Positions 24,472 to 33,537 of a stretch of 64,000 nucleotides of DNA are shown one piece after another (the stretch's first letter is position 1; each line of letters begins with the position of its first letter). The translations under genes and the position numbers were made by a program. The DNA comes from Flavisphingomonas formosensis (lineage in GTDB: Bacteria > Pseudomonadota > Alphaproteobacteria > Sphingomonadales > Sphingomonadaceae): positions 186,001-250,000 of the forward strand of contig NZ_WRPK01000005.1 of NCBI RefSeq assembly GCF_009755815.1, in the 5' to 3' direction. The notes below the pieces were generated by a model. The model did not search any database. It worked only from the letters and a program-made list of their open reading frames with translations, and was not told the origin of the DNA.

Positions 24472-26724
24472 TCAGAATTTGAATGAGGCGGACAGGCCGT
24501 AGGACACAGGCTCGCCGTAGATCTCGATACGGAAGAAGCTCACATTGTTGATGTAGGTAAGGTAATTCTTGTTGAAGATGTTCCGGCCCCACACGGCGAC
24601 CTCCCAGCGGCCCTTTTCGCTGGCCAGCGCGAGCCGGGCATTCTGAAGCCAATAAGCGGGCGCGGTGTCGAAGGATTGGTTGGTCGGCTGCAGGAAGCGC
24701 CGTCCGACATAGCGCAAATCGGTATTGGCGATGATCGACAGATCGTCGCTGATCGGGAAGCTCTTCTGGATGAAGCCCTGGGCCGACCATTTCGGCGCGT
24801 TGATCGGGCGCTTGCCGTCCAGCGGGATCAGGCCGTTATAGGTCTGGATCACCGCATCCGTATTGCGGAACTTGGCGTCGAGATAGGTGCCGCCGAGTCG
24901 AACCGTGGTGGTGGGGTCTGGCCGCCAGGTCAGCTCGGTCTCCGCGCCATAGGTGCGCGAGCCGCCGACATTGCGCGTAATTGCGACCAACGGCGATAGC
25001 GGATCATTCACCGTGATCTGGATGTCCTTGTAATCATAGAAGAACAACGAGGCGTTGAGATCCAGCTTGCGGTCGAGTAGCCGCGATTTCGAACCGATTT
25101 CATAGGCCGTGAGCTTTTCGGGGGCGAAAGTGGTGATGGTTCCGCCAAATGGAACACTGTAGCCGCCGCTGCGGAAGCCGCGGGAAACCGACGCGTAGAA
25201 AAGCTGGTCGCGGGAAGGTTTCCAGTTGATCGCGGCGCGGAAGGAGGTGGTACCGTCGGTACGGTGCGAGTCGATCGCATCGACGGGAATGACAGGCGTA
25301 ATCGCGTGATTCTTGCCCTGCGGATCGTTTGCACCGAGGAAGGTCGATCCGTCCACTGCGGTACGATCGCTGGTGTAGCGTACGCCGCCGATCAGGGTGA
25401 GCTGGTCGGTGAGCTGATATTCGTTGTTGGTGAACACGGCGAGCGAACGGACGGTCTGATGGAATGCGGAGGCCAGCCGCGGCGCGAAGGGCGGGAGGCC
25501 GACGAGCGGATTTGCCGACAGGTTGTTGCTTTCGTTGGTCTGTATCGAATCATGCTCGTAAAAGCCGCCGAGCAGCATGCGGAAGCGGCCGAAATGTCCG
25601 GTTGCGCGCAATTCTTGCGTCAACTGGTTGATATGGCTGTAGAGATTGCCATTGGCGGTGACGTAGACGGAGTCGTCCGAATCCTCGGTCTGGTCCCTGG
25701 TGAACGTATCGAAGGACGTGATCGACGTCAGGGTCACCGGGCCGAGTTCCTGTTCGATGCGGGCATAGGCGCCATAAGCGCGGTTGTTCGCGCGCCAAGG
25801 ATTGTCCGCCGCGAAATCGCGGATGCTCCGGGGCTCGCGCTGGCCGAGCGGATCGGTCCCCGGATTGGTGGCACCGAACTTCAGACATGCTTCGGGATGG
25901 TCGAGCAGGCCGCCGTTGAAGACATTGGAACAGAAGCTGCCGTCGGCATTGTAAAGCCCCGGACTCTTGTAAGGCGTGAGATCGCTCTTGTCGCGGAAAC
26001 CGTAGCCGAGGAGGCGGATGACGGTGCCGGCATGTCTCCATTTCACCTGCAGTCGGCCGGCAATCTGGTTCGGCGCACCGAAACGCTCCCCTGTCAGCAA
26101 ATTGTGATAGGGTCCGCCCGTGCCTTGCGCGACGAAATAGGATCCGCGGATGGCAAGATCCGGGGATAGGGTGGTATTGGCATAACCTTCGACCCGCGCC
26201 CTGCCATAATTGTCGATTTGCATGTTCATCGCTGCTTCATGCGTAAAGCTGGGATCGTTGGTATAATAATTGACCGATCCGCCTGTAGTGTTGCGACCGA
26301 ACAACGTACCCTGCGGCCCCTTCAATGCTTCCACACGAGCGATATCGTAGAAGGGCATGCTGGCCATATAGGGCTTGGAACGATAGACTTCGTCGATGTG
26401 GATCGCGACGGGCGAATCGAAGTTTGATGCAAATTCGTTGAGGCCTACGCCGCGTACCGTGAAGGCGGGCAAGTTCGAGCTGGTCGTGGCGACGACGCTC
26501 GGGATCTGATTGGCCAGCGTGCCGACGTCCGTCGCCTGCAGCCGCCGCAGGTCGTCGCTGCCGATCGCAGTGATGGTAATGCCCACGTCGAGCAGCGACT
26601 GGGCGCGCTTCTGCGCGGTGACCACGATTTCCCCCGGCACGGGCCCCACATCGGCCTCGGCGTGGGCGGAGGTTGCCAGCATCATCATTCCGGCGCCGAG
26701 CAGCGCCGCATCGGATAGTCTCAT
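24472..26724 (-). CDS. TonB-dependent outer-membrane receptor
   Basis: 750 residues. The start at 26724 is chosen for GGGGG four nt upstream and because a signal peptide begins there (MRLSDAALLGAGMMML...SAHA); the frame is open to 26883. The TonB-box-like PGEIVVTAQKRAQ is followed by a plug with VEALKGPQGTLFGRNTTGG, then a beta-barrel ending in Phe (GLSASFKF). It is 49 bp upstream of the deacetylase gene in the same direction and probably brings in the compound processed by the deacetylase and amine dehydrogenase. The divergent AraC gene may regulate it. Confidence 0.93.
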   Translation of the reverse strand: MRLSDAALLGAGMMMLATSAHAEADVGPVPGEIVVTAQKRAQSLLDVGITITAIGSDDLRRLQATDVGTLANQIPSVVATTSSNLPAFTVRGVGLNEFASNFDSPVAIHIDEVYRSKPYMASMPFYDIARVEALKGPQGTLFGRNTTGGSVNYYTNDPSFTHEAAMNMQIDNYGRARVEGYANTTLSPDLAIRGSYFVAQGTGGPYHNLLTGERFGAPNQIAGRLQVKWRHAGTVIRLLGYGFRDKSDLTPYKSPGLYNADGSFCSNVFNGGLLDHPEACLKFGATNPGTDPLGQREPRSIRDFAADNPWRANNRAYGAYARIEQELGPVTLTSITSFDTFTRDQTEDSDDSVYVTANGNLYSHINQLTQELRATGHFGRFRMLLGGFYEHDSIQTNESNNLSANPLVGLPPFAPRLASAFHQTVRSLAVFTNNEYQLTDQLTLIGGVRYTSDRTAVDGSTFLGANDPQGKNHAITPVIPVDAIDSHRTDGTTSFRAAINWKPSRDQLFYASVSRGFRSGGYSVPFGGTITTFAPEKLTAYEIGSKSRLLDRKLDLNASLFFYDYKDIQITVNDPLSPLVAITRNVGGSRTYGAETELTWRPDPTTTVRLGGTYLDAKFRNTDAVIQTYNGLIPLDGKRPINAPKWSAQGFIQKSFPISDDLSIIANTDLRYVGRRFLQPTNQSFDTAPAYWLQNARLALASEKGRWEVAVWGRNIFNKNYLTYINNVSFFRIEIYGEPVSYGLSASFKF

Positions 26725-26912
26725 ATTGCCCCCATTTGGATTCGTGGCGGCGGATTGCCCGCTCTTGCCAGGCATGGTTGTGAAGACGGCGCACCGCAGG
26801 GTGCCGATGCCTCCGCCATCATGGCGGTGGTGGCCCTGACGGCGCGCGTCCAATCTTGTCAGATTTCGGCCTCTGCGTGCCAAAGTCGGTTATAGCGCCT
26901 TCCTCAAGCTAC

Positions 26913-26940
26913 TTGAAAATGACAGTGATCAATCTAGCAT
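26913..26940 (+). promoter_or_regulatory. Probable promoter of the AraC-type gene
   Basis: TTGAAA (26913-26918) and TAGCAT (26935-26940) are separated by 16 bp. A transcript starting ~7 bp later would begin near 26947, which favours the GTG at 26974 over the GTG at 26944 as the translation start. Confidence 0.35.
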
Positions 26941-26973
26941 GATGTGCCGAAAGAGCGCATTTTTCGGGGAAAT

Positions 26974-27942
26974 GTGATCGATGGGCGAGCTGGCGTGACG
27001 TTGTCATGTTCAACCAATGCGGAAGCGTTCCAACAATCGCTTCGCGCGGCCTATGGGGCTTTCGAGACGGAGCCGACCTCGCGCGACGAGGCCGAGCGCG
27101 CATTCGGCGCGGTGAGGCCGATCATGTCCGCCGCGCTCGAAGGGTTCGAAATCCACGCCGCCGCCGTGCGCAGCATTCGGCCATCCCTTGGCAATCAATG
27201 GCAAAATTCCGGTTTCATCCTGGCCCTTCTCGATGGGGAGCTTACCCTCGAACATTATGGCCGCAAGGTCGCGCTTCGCAGCGGCGACATGGCACTCCTG
27301 GATTCCAAGGAGGCCTGCAGCATCGACGTGTTCGACAAGGCGCACGCCTTCACGGTCAGCATGTCCCGCGCTTCCTTCCTCGGGTTGCGGGCTCGGCCCG
27401 AATTCCTGTTTGGCGTGCATCTCTCCTCGACGCGCAGCATCTGCCGGATATTGTTGCGGACAATAAAGAGCGTGGTGCGGGACGATTGCAGCGATCCGGG
27501 CGAAGCGCGCGCGATCCGCTCGGCCATTCTCACGCTGCTGGAGGAGGCTCTGCACGGTGCCCATTCGGCGGTGCATTGCGATGCACGCAGCCGCCGCCAG
27601 ATCGAGAAGATGCGCGAGTGGGTCGCGCGTGATCCTGGCAATTCGCAGATCGACGCCGACATGCTCGCCCGCACCTTCGGCATGTCACGCCGAAGCCTGT
27701 ACCGGCTCTTCGCAACGCTCGGTACGACGCCCGGCCGCTGGATCAACGACGTCCGGCTCGATCAGGCCTATCGCTATCTGTTCGACGGCGGTGCCGATCA
27801 TGGTTCGGTGAGCCAGGTCGCCTTCGCTGCCGGGTTCAGCGACAGCAGCCATTTCGCGCGAGCCTTCCGTCGCAGATTCGGCGTGTCGCCGTCTGAATGT
27901 CGCGCCTTGCCTTCCGGAGCGGCGCCACCCTCCTGGTCATGA
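26974..27942 (+). CDS. AraC-family activator
   Basis: 322 residues from GTG 26974, which follows CGGGGAAAT; GTG 26944 is an alternative. The N-terminal ~200 residues look like an AraC_binding_2-type cupin region (GELTLEHYGRKVALRSGDMALLD). The C-terminal ~100 form the double HTH: IDADMLARTFGMSRRSLYRLFA for the first and SQVAFAAGFSDSSHFARAFRRRFGVSPSE for the second, the AraC/XylS signature. It is divergent from the TonB receptor that heads the deacetylase/amine dehydrogenase region, so it probably activates it in response to an amine or derivative. Confidence 0.92.
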   Translation: MIDGRAGVTLSCSTNAEAFQQSLRAAYGAFETEPTSRDEAERAFGAVRPIMSAALEGFEIHAAAVRSIRPSLGNQWQNSGFILALLDGELTLEHYGRKVALRSGDMALLDSKEACSIDVFDKAHAFTVSMSRASFLGLRARPEFLFGVHLSSTRSICRILLRTIKSVVRDDCSDPGEARAIRSAILTLLEEALHGAHSAVHCDARSRRQIEKMREWVARDPGNSQIDADMLARTFGMSRRSLYRLFATLGTTPGRWINDVRLDQAYRYLFDGGADHGSVSQVAFAAGFSDSSHFARAFRRRFGVSPSECRALPSGAAPPSWS

Positions 27943-27974
27943 AAAACGCATCGTTTCACTGGCAGCAGGATCGG

Positions 27975-29453
27975 TCAGCGTCTCAATTGCATCGCCTCGA
28001 TCAAGAGCGCGCGCTGGATCTGGTTGGTCGCGGCGGTGCGTGGGATGGAGTCCACGAACTCCAGCCGGCGTGGGACCTTGTAGGGGGCCAGCCTGGCTTC
28101 GGCGTGCGCGCGTAGATCGTCCAGGGTCAGTTGCGCGCCGTCCTTCACGATGACGACCGCACAGACGACCTCGCCCCATTGCGGATCGGGGATGCCGACG
28201 ACGGCGATCTCGCGCAGCGCCGGATGATCGGCAAGCGCGCTTTCCACCTCGACGGGCGATATGGTTTCGCCGCCGCTGCGGATGATCTCCTTGAGGCGTC
28301 CGGTGACGTAGAGATAGCCTTCGTCGTCGAAGGCGCCGCGATCGCCGGAATGATACCAGCCGTCGCGCAGCGCCTGGCCGGTCGCGTCCGAATTGCGGAA
28401 ATAGCCGTCGAACATCGGATGGGTGCGGACGCAGATTTCGCCGCTGTCGGACAGGCGGACCTCGACGCCCACGCCCGGTCGCCCGACGCTGCCCGGCTTG
28501 CGCAGGACATCGACGTCGAACAGGCCCGCGACGAAGCCCGCCTCGGTCGATCCGTAGAAGACGCGCACGCGACTGTCCGGAAACCGGGTCTTCAGTGCCC
28601 GGATCAGCTCGGGGGGCGTCGCCGAGGTTCCCGTGTCGACGATCGCCAGGCTCGACAAGTCCCATTGCGAGAGGTCTTCGGCAAGGATGCGGTTCCACAC
28701 TGCCGGGATGCAGTAAAGATGGTTGGCGCGCCGCGCCTGCACCTCGTCGAGCAGCGCCCGGGCACTGGGGCTGCGCACGAAGGTGATCTCGCCCTGCGTC
28801 TGCCACGCCTGCAGCGCCAGGGTGAAGGCGCCCATGTGGAAGAGCGGGAACATGCACACCATGCGCAGAGGCTCGTCGATATAATGCCCCTGCCAGCTGC
28901 GCAGATAATTGGTGCGATGGGAGAGCATGACTCCCTTCGGCGATCCCGTGCTGCCGCTGGTGAAGAACAGGACCTGGCCGTCCCGCTCGTCCAGGCGCGG
29001 CTCCTTCACCGGACCGCCGGGCGCCGCGCGCGCCAAAGCGGGCAGGCTGGCCCCAGGCGGAGCATCGTCCAGCGTCAGGATCGGCACGCCGGCGCGCCGT
29101 GCGATCTCGGTGCCCATCGCGAAGCGCGGACCGTCGGTGACGATCAGCACCGGATCCGCCAGCTCCACCAGCTTCGCCGCCTCGTCGAGCGACAGCCGCG
29201 CATTGATCGGCGCGAACACGGCGCCCAGCTTTGCCGTGGCCAGGAACAAAGGCAGCAGCAGCAGATGATTCTCCGACCAGCTGATCACCCGCTGGCGATA
29301 GCCGAGCCCTTGGGCGCGCAGCGCATGCGCCATGCGGTCCGCCAGCGCGTCGAGCTCGCCATAGCTGAGCGCCGCCCCCTCCATCGTCACCGCGATGCGG
29401 TCGGGAATGGAGCGCGCGTTGCGGCTGATGATTTCGTCGACGGTCAAGGACAT
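27975..29453 (-). CDS. AMP-forming acyl-CoA synthetase
   Basis: 492 residues of the ANL superfamily. The P-loop-like LFFTSGSTGSPKGVMLSH, the YGSTEAG adenine motif, YHSGDRGAFDDEGYLYVTGR and the IPRTAATNQIQRALL C-terminus with the usual Lys replaced by Gln (N-Q-I-Q-R) are visible. The missing catalytic Lys of the A10 motif (normally PxxxxGKxxR) is unusual and may lower adenylation or indicate a thioesterification-biased enzyme. It is the last gene of the 2-oxoacid oxidoreductase operon, 3 bp after the dehydrogenase, and presumably activates a carboxylic acid of the pathway to its CoA thioester. Confidence 0.88.
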   Translation of the reverse strand: MSLTVDEIISRNARSIPDRIAVTMEGAALSYGELDALADRMAHALRAQGLGYRQRVISWSENHLLLLPLFLATAKLGAVFAPINARLSLDEAAKLVELADPVLIVTDGPRFAMGTEIARRAGVPILTLDDAPPGASLPALARAAPGGPVKEPRLDERDGQVLFFTSGSTGSPKGVMLSHRTNYLRSWQGHYIDEPLRMVCMFPLFHMGAFTLALQAWQTQGEITFVRSPSARALLDEVQARRANHLYCIPAVWNRILAEDLSQWDLSSLAIVDTGTSATPPELIRALKTRFPDSRVRVFYGSTEAGFVAGLFDVDVLRKPGSVGRPGVGVEVRLSDSGEICVRTHPMFDGYFRNSDATGQALRDGWYHSGDRGAFDDEGYLYVTGRLKEIIRSGGETISPVEVESALADHPALREIAVVGIPDPQWGEVVCAVVIVKDGAQLTLDDLRAHAEARLAPYKVPRRLEFVDSIPRTAATNQIQRALLIEAMQLRR

Positions 29454-29456
29454 TGT

Positions 29457-30506
29457 CTAGCCCACATATGCCGAAGATTGAATGTTACGTAAGGGTTCGC
29501 TGCGTCGATAGCGGCCCATGTTGTCGAGGAAGAGGTCCCACACCGCGTGGAAGTAGCGCGCCACCGTCGCGGCACTATGCGGCGATATGCGGATATCGGG
29601 CGCGGTCCAGAGCGGATTGTCCGCCGGCAGCGGCTCGATAGAGGCGACGTCGATGGCCGCCGCCGCAAGGTGGCCGCTGGAAAGCGCATCGATCAGGGCG
29701 GCCTCGTCGACCAGCGAGCCGCGGGCGACATTCACGAAGAAGGCACCTTCCTTCATCGCAGCGAAGGCACGTGCGTCGAACAGATGGAGGGTCTCGGCCG
29801 ACTCCGGTGCCGCCAGGACGACGGCGTCGGCCTCCGCCAGCAATTCCGTCAGATCGCCGAACGCGAAGAAGCGATCCACGGCCGCGTCCTTCAGGCCGGG
29901 CGTCACCGTCCGCTTCGTCGCCAGCACGCGCATGCCGAGCGCCTTCGCGCGCACCGCGACTGCGGCGCCGATCGCGCCATGGCCGACGATGCCGAGCGTG
30001 CTGCCGGCCAGATCGCGACCATAGGTGGGCGTCCAGTCCCGTTGCCGCTGCATATCCGCGTAGCGCGGCAGCAATTTCCACTGCTCGAGCAGCCGGGCGA
30101 GAACGAACTCCGCGATCGGCACGGAGGCGGTGCCGGCGGCGTTCGTCAAAGTGACGCCGTTGATCTCCAGGCCGGCGGATTGCAGCTGCGCGACGCCGGC
30201 GCCGATCGATTGGACCCAGCGCAGCTTCGGCGCCAACCGATCCATGTCGAAGGGCAGGTTCAAGGTCAGGATGACCTCGGCGTCGGCAAAAGCGCTGCGC
30301 TGCGCGTCGGTCAGTTGCGGCGCCAGCCGCCGGGCCTCGTCATAGGGCGGCCGCCCGCGCAGCACGCGCAGCTGCTCGCTTTCCTCATAGGGGGCGATCA
30401 CGATCACGGCATCGGGAACGAGGGCCCGCAGCGCCGCGTCGTAGCGGGCAATGTCTTCGGGCGGGCGCGTTTCCCACGCCTGCGGATAGGCTATGACGAT
30501 TTTCAC
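29457..30506 (-). CDS. D-2-hydroxyacid dehydrogenase
   Basis: 349 residues. The NAD-binding domain has STLGIVGHGAIGAAVAVRAKALGM (GxGxxG as GHGAIG). Family catalytic positions are visible: Arg in VNVARGSLVDEAAL, Glu/Asp in IDVASIEPLPADNPLW and His in IRISPHSAATV. It interconverts a D-2-hydroxyacid and a 2-oxoacid. Its operon partner is a 2-oxoacid:ferredoxin oxidoreductase, so it could supply the 2-oxoacid from a D-hydroxyacid such as D-mandelate or D-lactate; this substrate link is inferred. The spacing to the preceding cupin gene is 75 bp, the largest internal gap of the operon. Confidence 0.9.
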   Translation of the reverse strand: MKIVIAYPQAWETRPPEDIARYDAALRALVPDAVIVIAPYEESEQLRVLRGRPPYDEARRLAPQLTDAQRSAFADAEVILTLNLPFDMDRLAPKLRWVQSIGAGVAQLQSAGLEINGVTLTNAAGTASVPIAEFVLARLLEQWKLLPRYADMQRQRDWTPTYGRDLAGSTLGIVGHGAIGAAVAVRAKALGMRVLATKRTVTPGLKDAAVDRFFAFGDLTELLAEADAVVLAAPESAETLHLFDARAFAAMKEGAFFVNVARGSLVDEAALIDALSSGHLAAAAIDVASIEPLPADNPLWTAPDIRISPHSAATVARYFHAVWDLFLDNMGRYRRSEPLRNIQSSAYVG

Positions 30507-30581
30507 GGGCTTCGCTCCCCTGGATCTCGGCCGCCTGGGTTGCGGCTCGCACGCGCCGGGCGGGACGATTGTCCGCCGCGC

Positions 30582-30911
30582 TCAGTCCTTCAGCTCGACG
30601 ATGAGCTCCAGATAGGGCGCATTGCCGCTGTTATAGGCGACCTCCAGGCCCCCTTTCTCGACATAGATGCTCCGGCCGGGAATGACCGGCTCCTCCTGAT
30701 AGCGCTTGTAGATGCTCTTCGTATCCGGATGCGGCTCGACGGCGACGCGGTCGCCATGGACCTGCACGACGACATAGTCATGCTCATGCTCGTGCAGCGT
30801 GGTGCGCTCGCCGGGCTGCAGCGCCAGCTCCCAGATGCGTACCCGGTCATTTTCCATCAGAAGTTTCGTGCCGATCATTTCGCGTGGGCTCAATTTCGCC
30901 GGCATGAACAT
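30582..30911 (-). CDS. Small cupin-domain protein
   Basis: 109 residues forming one cupin barrel. The metal-binding motif is ERTTLHEHEHDYVVVQVHG (two or three His and a Glu); the second motif is less clear. ATG 30911 has GGAGAGGAG directly upstream. It resembles small cupins annotated BauB-like. Within the oxidoreductase operon it could be a metal-dependent isomerase or a sensor; nothing in the sequence decides. It is separated from the TetR gene by 13 bp. Confidence 0.7.
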   Translation of the reverse strand: MFMPAKLSPREMIGTKLLMENDRVRIWELALQPGERTTLHEHEHDYVVVQVHGDRVAVEPHPDTKSIYKRYQEEPVIPGRSIYVEKGGLEVAYNSGNAPYLELIVELKD

Positions 30912-30924
30912 GCTCCTCTCCTTT

Positions 30925-31623
30925 TTATTGCCCTCCGATCGCGGCGACGACGAAGGCCTCCAATCGGCGGGCGCTTGTCCGCGCCTCTTCGGGCGCGGGA
31001 AGCTGCGGCGCGGTCAGTTGGCGCTGCAGCCATTCCTTCGCCAGATCATAGATGAAGCGCGCATCCTCGACCGGATCGATATCGCCGCGCACCGCGCCGC
31101 CCGCGAACGCGTCGGCCAGCGCTTCCTCGAGGCTCGCGGTCAGCAGCGCCCCATTGGCGCGCACGGCGTCGGGAAAGCGGTCGGCCAGGCGCGCGGACGG
31201 GATCATGAAGGGGCGCGTCGCGGCGGCCGCCTCGGGGCTGATCGCCTGCGCAGCAAAGCCGTTCACCCACGCGCGGATGCGCTCGACGGGCGTGTCGACG
31301 GACGCCATGCGGTGGCGCAGATAGGAATCCAGATCACGCGTGCCGGCATCGATCACCGCCAGCAGCAATTCCTCCTTGCTGGCGAAGTGCCGGTAGAAGG
31401 CCTGGTTGGAGAGGCCCGCTTCGTCGATCACCTCCTTGACGCGCGGCGAGAAATCGCCGGTGCGCGTCATCACCTTCACGCAGGCGGCGATGAAGCGGTT
31501 CACCTCATCCAGATAGATGGCATAGCGCGGCGCCAGGACGCGATCGACCGTGCGCTGCGCGGCCATGCGCGCGCCATCGCTCCGGGGGGCGGGATCGATG
31601 GGAGAAGCGGAGCGCCTTGCCAT
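30925..31623 (-). CDS. TetR-family regulator inside the oxidoreductase operon
   Basis: 232 residues. The HTH is VNRFIAACVKVM followed by RVKEVIDEAGLSNQAFYRHFASKEELLLAVID, the standard TetR helix-turn-helix with YRHFASKEEL. The C-terminus is helical with no recognisable ligand motif. It is embedded between the oxidoreductase beta subunit (9 bp) and the cupin gene (13 bp) in the same direction, so it is probably autoregulated with the operon. A long N-terminal arm (~40 residues) precedes the HTH. Confidence 0.88.
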   Translation of the reverse strand: MARRSASPIDPAPRSDGARMAAQRTVDRVLAPRYAIYLDEVNRFIAACVKVMTRTGDFSPRVKEVIDEAGLSNQAFYRHFASKEELLLAVIDAGTRDLDSYLRHRMASVDTPVERIRAWVNGFAAQAISPEAAAATRPFMIPSARLADRFPDAVRANGALLTASLEEALADAFAGGAVRGDIDPVEDARFIYDLAKEWLQRQLTAPQLPAPEEARTSARRLEAFVVAAIGGQ

Positions 31624-31632
31624 GCAGCTATC

Positions 31633-32433
31633 CTATGCGCCGGGGGTGAAGATCTGTCCGTCGACCTTGAACTCGCCGATCCTGAAGACCGGGCTCATCG
31701 TCTCGTTCAGATAGGACGGCCCCTCCTGCACCGGCAGGAACCAGCCGGTGGGGCACATGGTCAGCACCTCGACGAAGGACAGGCCCTTGCCTGCGACCTG
31801 CGTCTCGAACGCCTTGCGGAAATAGCGGCGGGTGCGCTGGATGTCCCTCGCCGTCGTGACGGTGGAGCGCGCCACATAGCCGACGCCGCCCAGGGGCGTC
31901 AGCAGGTCGGTCATCGATATCGGATGGCCGTGATAGGCGGCGTCGCGGCCTTCCAGCGTGTTCTTGGTGCGCTGGCCGATCACCGTCGTCGCCGTCATAT
32001 GGCCGCCGGTCTCGCCGAACACGCCATTGTTGAGGAGAAGACAGGTGATGCTCTCGCCGCGGGCGGCGGAGTGGATGATCTCCTGCAGCCCCTCGTTCAC
32101 CATGTCGCCGTCGCCCTGCATCGTATAGACGAGGCTTTGCGGCCGCATCCGCTTGATGCCGGTCGCGACGGACGGCGCACGGCCGTGCAGGCATTGCACC
32201 ATGTCCGTGTCGAGCAGCGAGGTCAGCGCGGTGTAGCAGCCTATGCCGACTGCGCCGATGGCGCTCTGCGAAAGCCCCATTTCGTCAATCACCTCCAGCA
32301 TGCAGCGCAGCGCGATCGGCTCTCCGCAGCCGGGGCACAGATCATGGTCGCCGTCGATCAGCAGCTTCGGGCGGGTATCCCACTTCTGCCGTGCGGGCTC
32401 GGAGGGCGGCCGGGTCGTGTCGATGACGCTCAT
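31633..32433 (-). CDS. 2-oxoacid:ferredoxin oxidoreductase, beta (TPP) subunit
   Basis: 266 residues. The thiamine-diphosphate signature is GDGDMVNEG followed ~25 residues later by NNGVFGETGG; DLCPGCGEP near residue 32 is the conserved Cys motif of the subunit, and GIGCYTAL follows. It decarboxylates a 2-oxoacid and forms acyl-CoA together with the alpha, gamma and delta subunits. The 266-aa separate beta subunit matches the four-subunit class (as in 2-oxoisovalerate, 2-oxoglutarate or phenylglyoxylate oxidoreductases). Confidence 0.9.
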   Translation of the reverse strand: MSVIDTTRPPSEPARQKWDTRPKLLIDGDHDLCPGCGEPIALRCMLEVIDEMGLSQSAIGAVGIGCYTALTSLLDTDMVQCLHGRAPSVATGIKRMRPQSLVYTMQGDGDMVNEGLQEIIHSAARGESITCLLLNNGVFGETGGHMTATTVIGQRTKNTLEGRDAAYHGHPISMTDLLTPLGGVGYVARSTVTTARDIQRTRRYFRKAFETQVAGKGLSFVEVLTMCPTGWFLPVQEGPSYLNETMSPVFRIGEFKVDGQIFTPGA

Positions 32434-32451
32434 GTCTCTGCTCCTCGCACG

Positions 32452-33537
32452 TCAGGCCGCGCGTCGGGCGGCGACGCGCGCATAGTTGCGCTCGAGGATC
32501 TCGCGGATGCGCGCGGTGTTCAGCAGCGATCCGACGCCGAAGCCGGACGTATCCGAGGAGATCCCGCCGATCGAGACCGCCGGCGCATCGCCGAGCAGGC
32601 TGAGCCGCACATCCTCGATCATCTGGCCACCGTTCAGCTCGAACACGCCGACCTCGCGCACGCCGCGCGCGGCCTGCTTGAAGGCGTCCGCCGGGAACGG
32701 CCACAGCGTGATCGGTCGGACATAGCCGATCCGATAGCCTTCCCTCCGCATCTCCCGCACGACATGGCGCACGAACTTCGCGGCCGTGCCGAAGGCGGCG
32801 GCGATATAGAGCGCATCCTCGGTGAACTCGGTCTCGATCCGGGCCTCGGCCGACTGGATCCGGCGGAACTTGCCCTGCAGCCGGTTCCAGAAGCTCTCCG
32901 GATCGATGCCCTTGGCGCCTTTGGTCATGCCCAGCGAATTGATGTTCCGGGCGCGGCCGGTGCCGTTCAGCGATCCGTCCAGCGCCCAATGCTTCGGCGG
33001 CAGGGGCGCGGATGGACGCGGCGAGAGATCGACCGATTCCCAGGTATGTCCAAGCAGGTAATCTCCATAGATCTGCACCGGATTGCGCCAATGGTCGGCC
33101 AGATCGAAGGCAAGATGGACATGGTCGATCGCTTCGTGAATATCGATCGGGCATAATATGATGTGATAATAGTCGCCATGGCCGCCGCCGCGGGTCGACT
33201 GGAAATAGTCCGATTGCCCGCGCGCCATGTTGAACACGACCAGCGGCAATTCGGCGCGCGTGATCTCCGAAAAGCTCTCCTGCATCAGGGACAGGCCCTG
33301 GCCGACCGATCCGGTGGCGGCGCGGGCGCCCGTGGCGAGCGCGCCCCAGGCCATGCCGACCGCTTCCAGCTCGCTCTCGGCATTGATGCACACGCCGCCC
33401 GCCGCCGGCAGCTTCTCGGCCATATGATCCAGCACTTCGGTGAACGGCGTCATCGGGTAGCCGGCGAAGAAGCGGCAGCCCGCATCGATCGCGGCGCGCG
33501 CCAGGGCTTCGGCGCCTTCGACGAATTCGCGGCTCAT
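32452..33537 (-). CDS. 2-oxoacid:ferredoxin oxidoreductase, alpha subunit
   Basis: 361 residues. The pyrimidine-binding half starts EGAEALARAAIDAGCRFFAGYPMTPFTEVLDHM, then CINAESELEAVGMAWGALATGARAATGSVGQG, the classic alpha-subunit sequence with the activating Glu, followed by QGLSLMQESFSEI and QSTRGGGHGDY. It overlaps the ferredoxin-type delta gene by 4 bp and is followed after 18 bp by the beta gene. The substrate acid is not readable from sequence; branched-chain, aryl and 2-oxoglutarate classes remain open. Confidence 0.9.
   Translation of the reverse strand: MSREFVEGAEALARAAIDAGCRFFAGYPMTPFTEVLDHMAEKLPAAGGVCINAESELEAVGMAWGALATGARAATGSVGQGLSLMQESFSEITRAELPLVVFNMARGQSDYFQSTRGGGHGDYYHIILCPIDIHEAIDHVHLAFDLADHWRNPVQIYGDYLLGHTWESVDLSPRPSAPLPPKHWALDGSLNGTGRARNINSLGMTKGAKGIDPESFWNRLQGKFRRIQSAEARIETEFTEDALYIAAAFGTAAKFVRHVVREMRREGYRIGYVRPITLWPFPADAFKQAARGVREVGVFELNGGQMIEDVRLSLLGDAPAVSIGGISSDTSGFGVGSLLNTARIREILERNYARVAARRAA

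Noticed and set aside
30799-33156. 785-codon plus-strand frame
   Set aside because: Antisense to TetR and the oxidoreductase subunits; a typical long spurious frame in high-G+C DNA.
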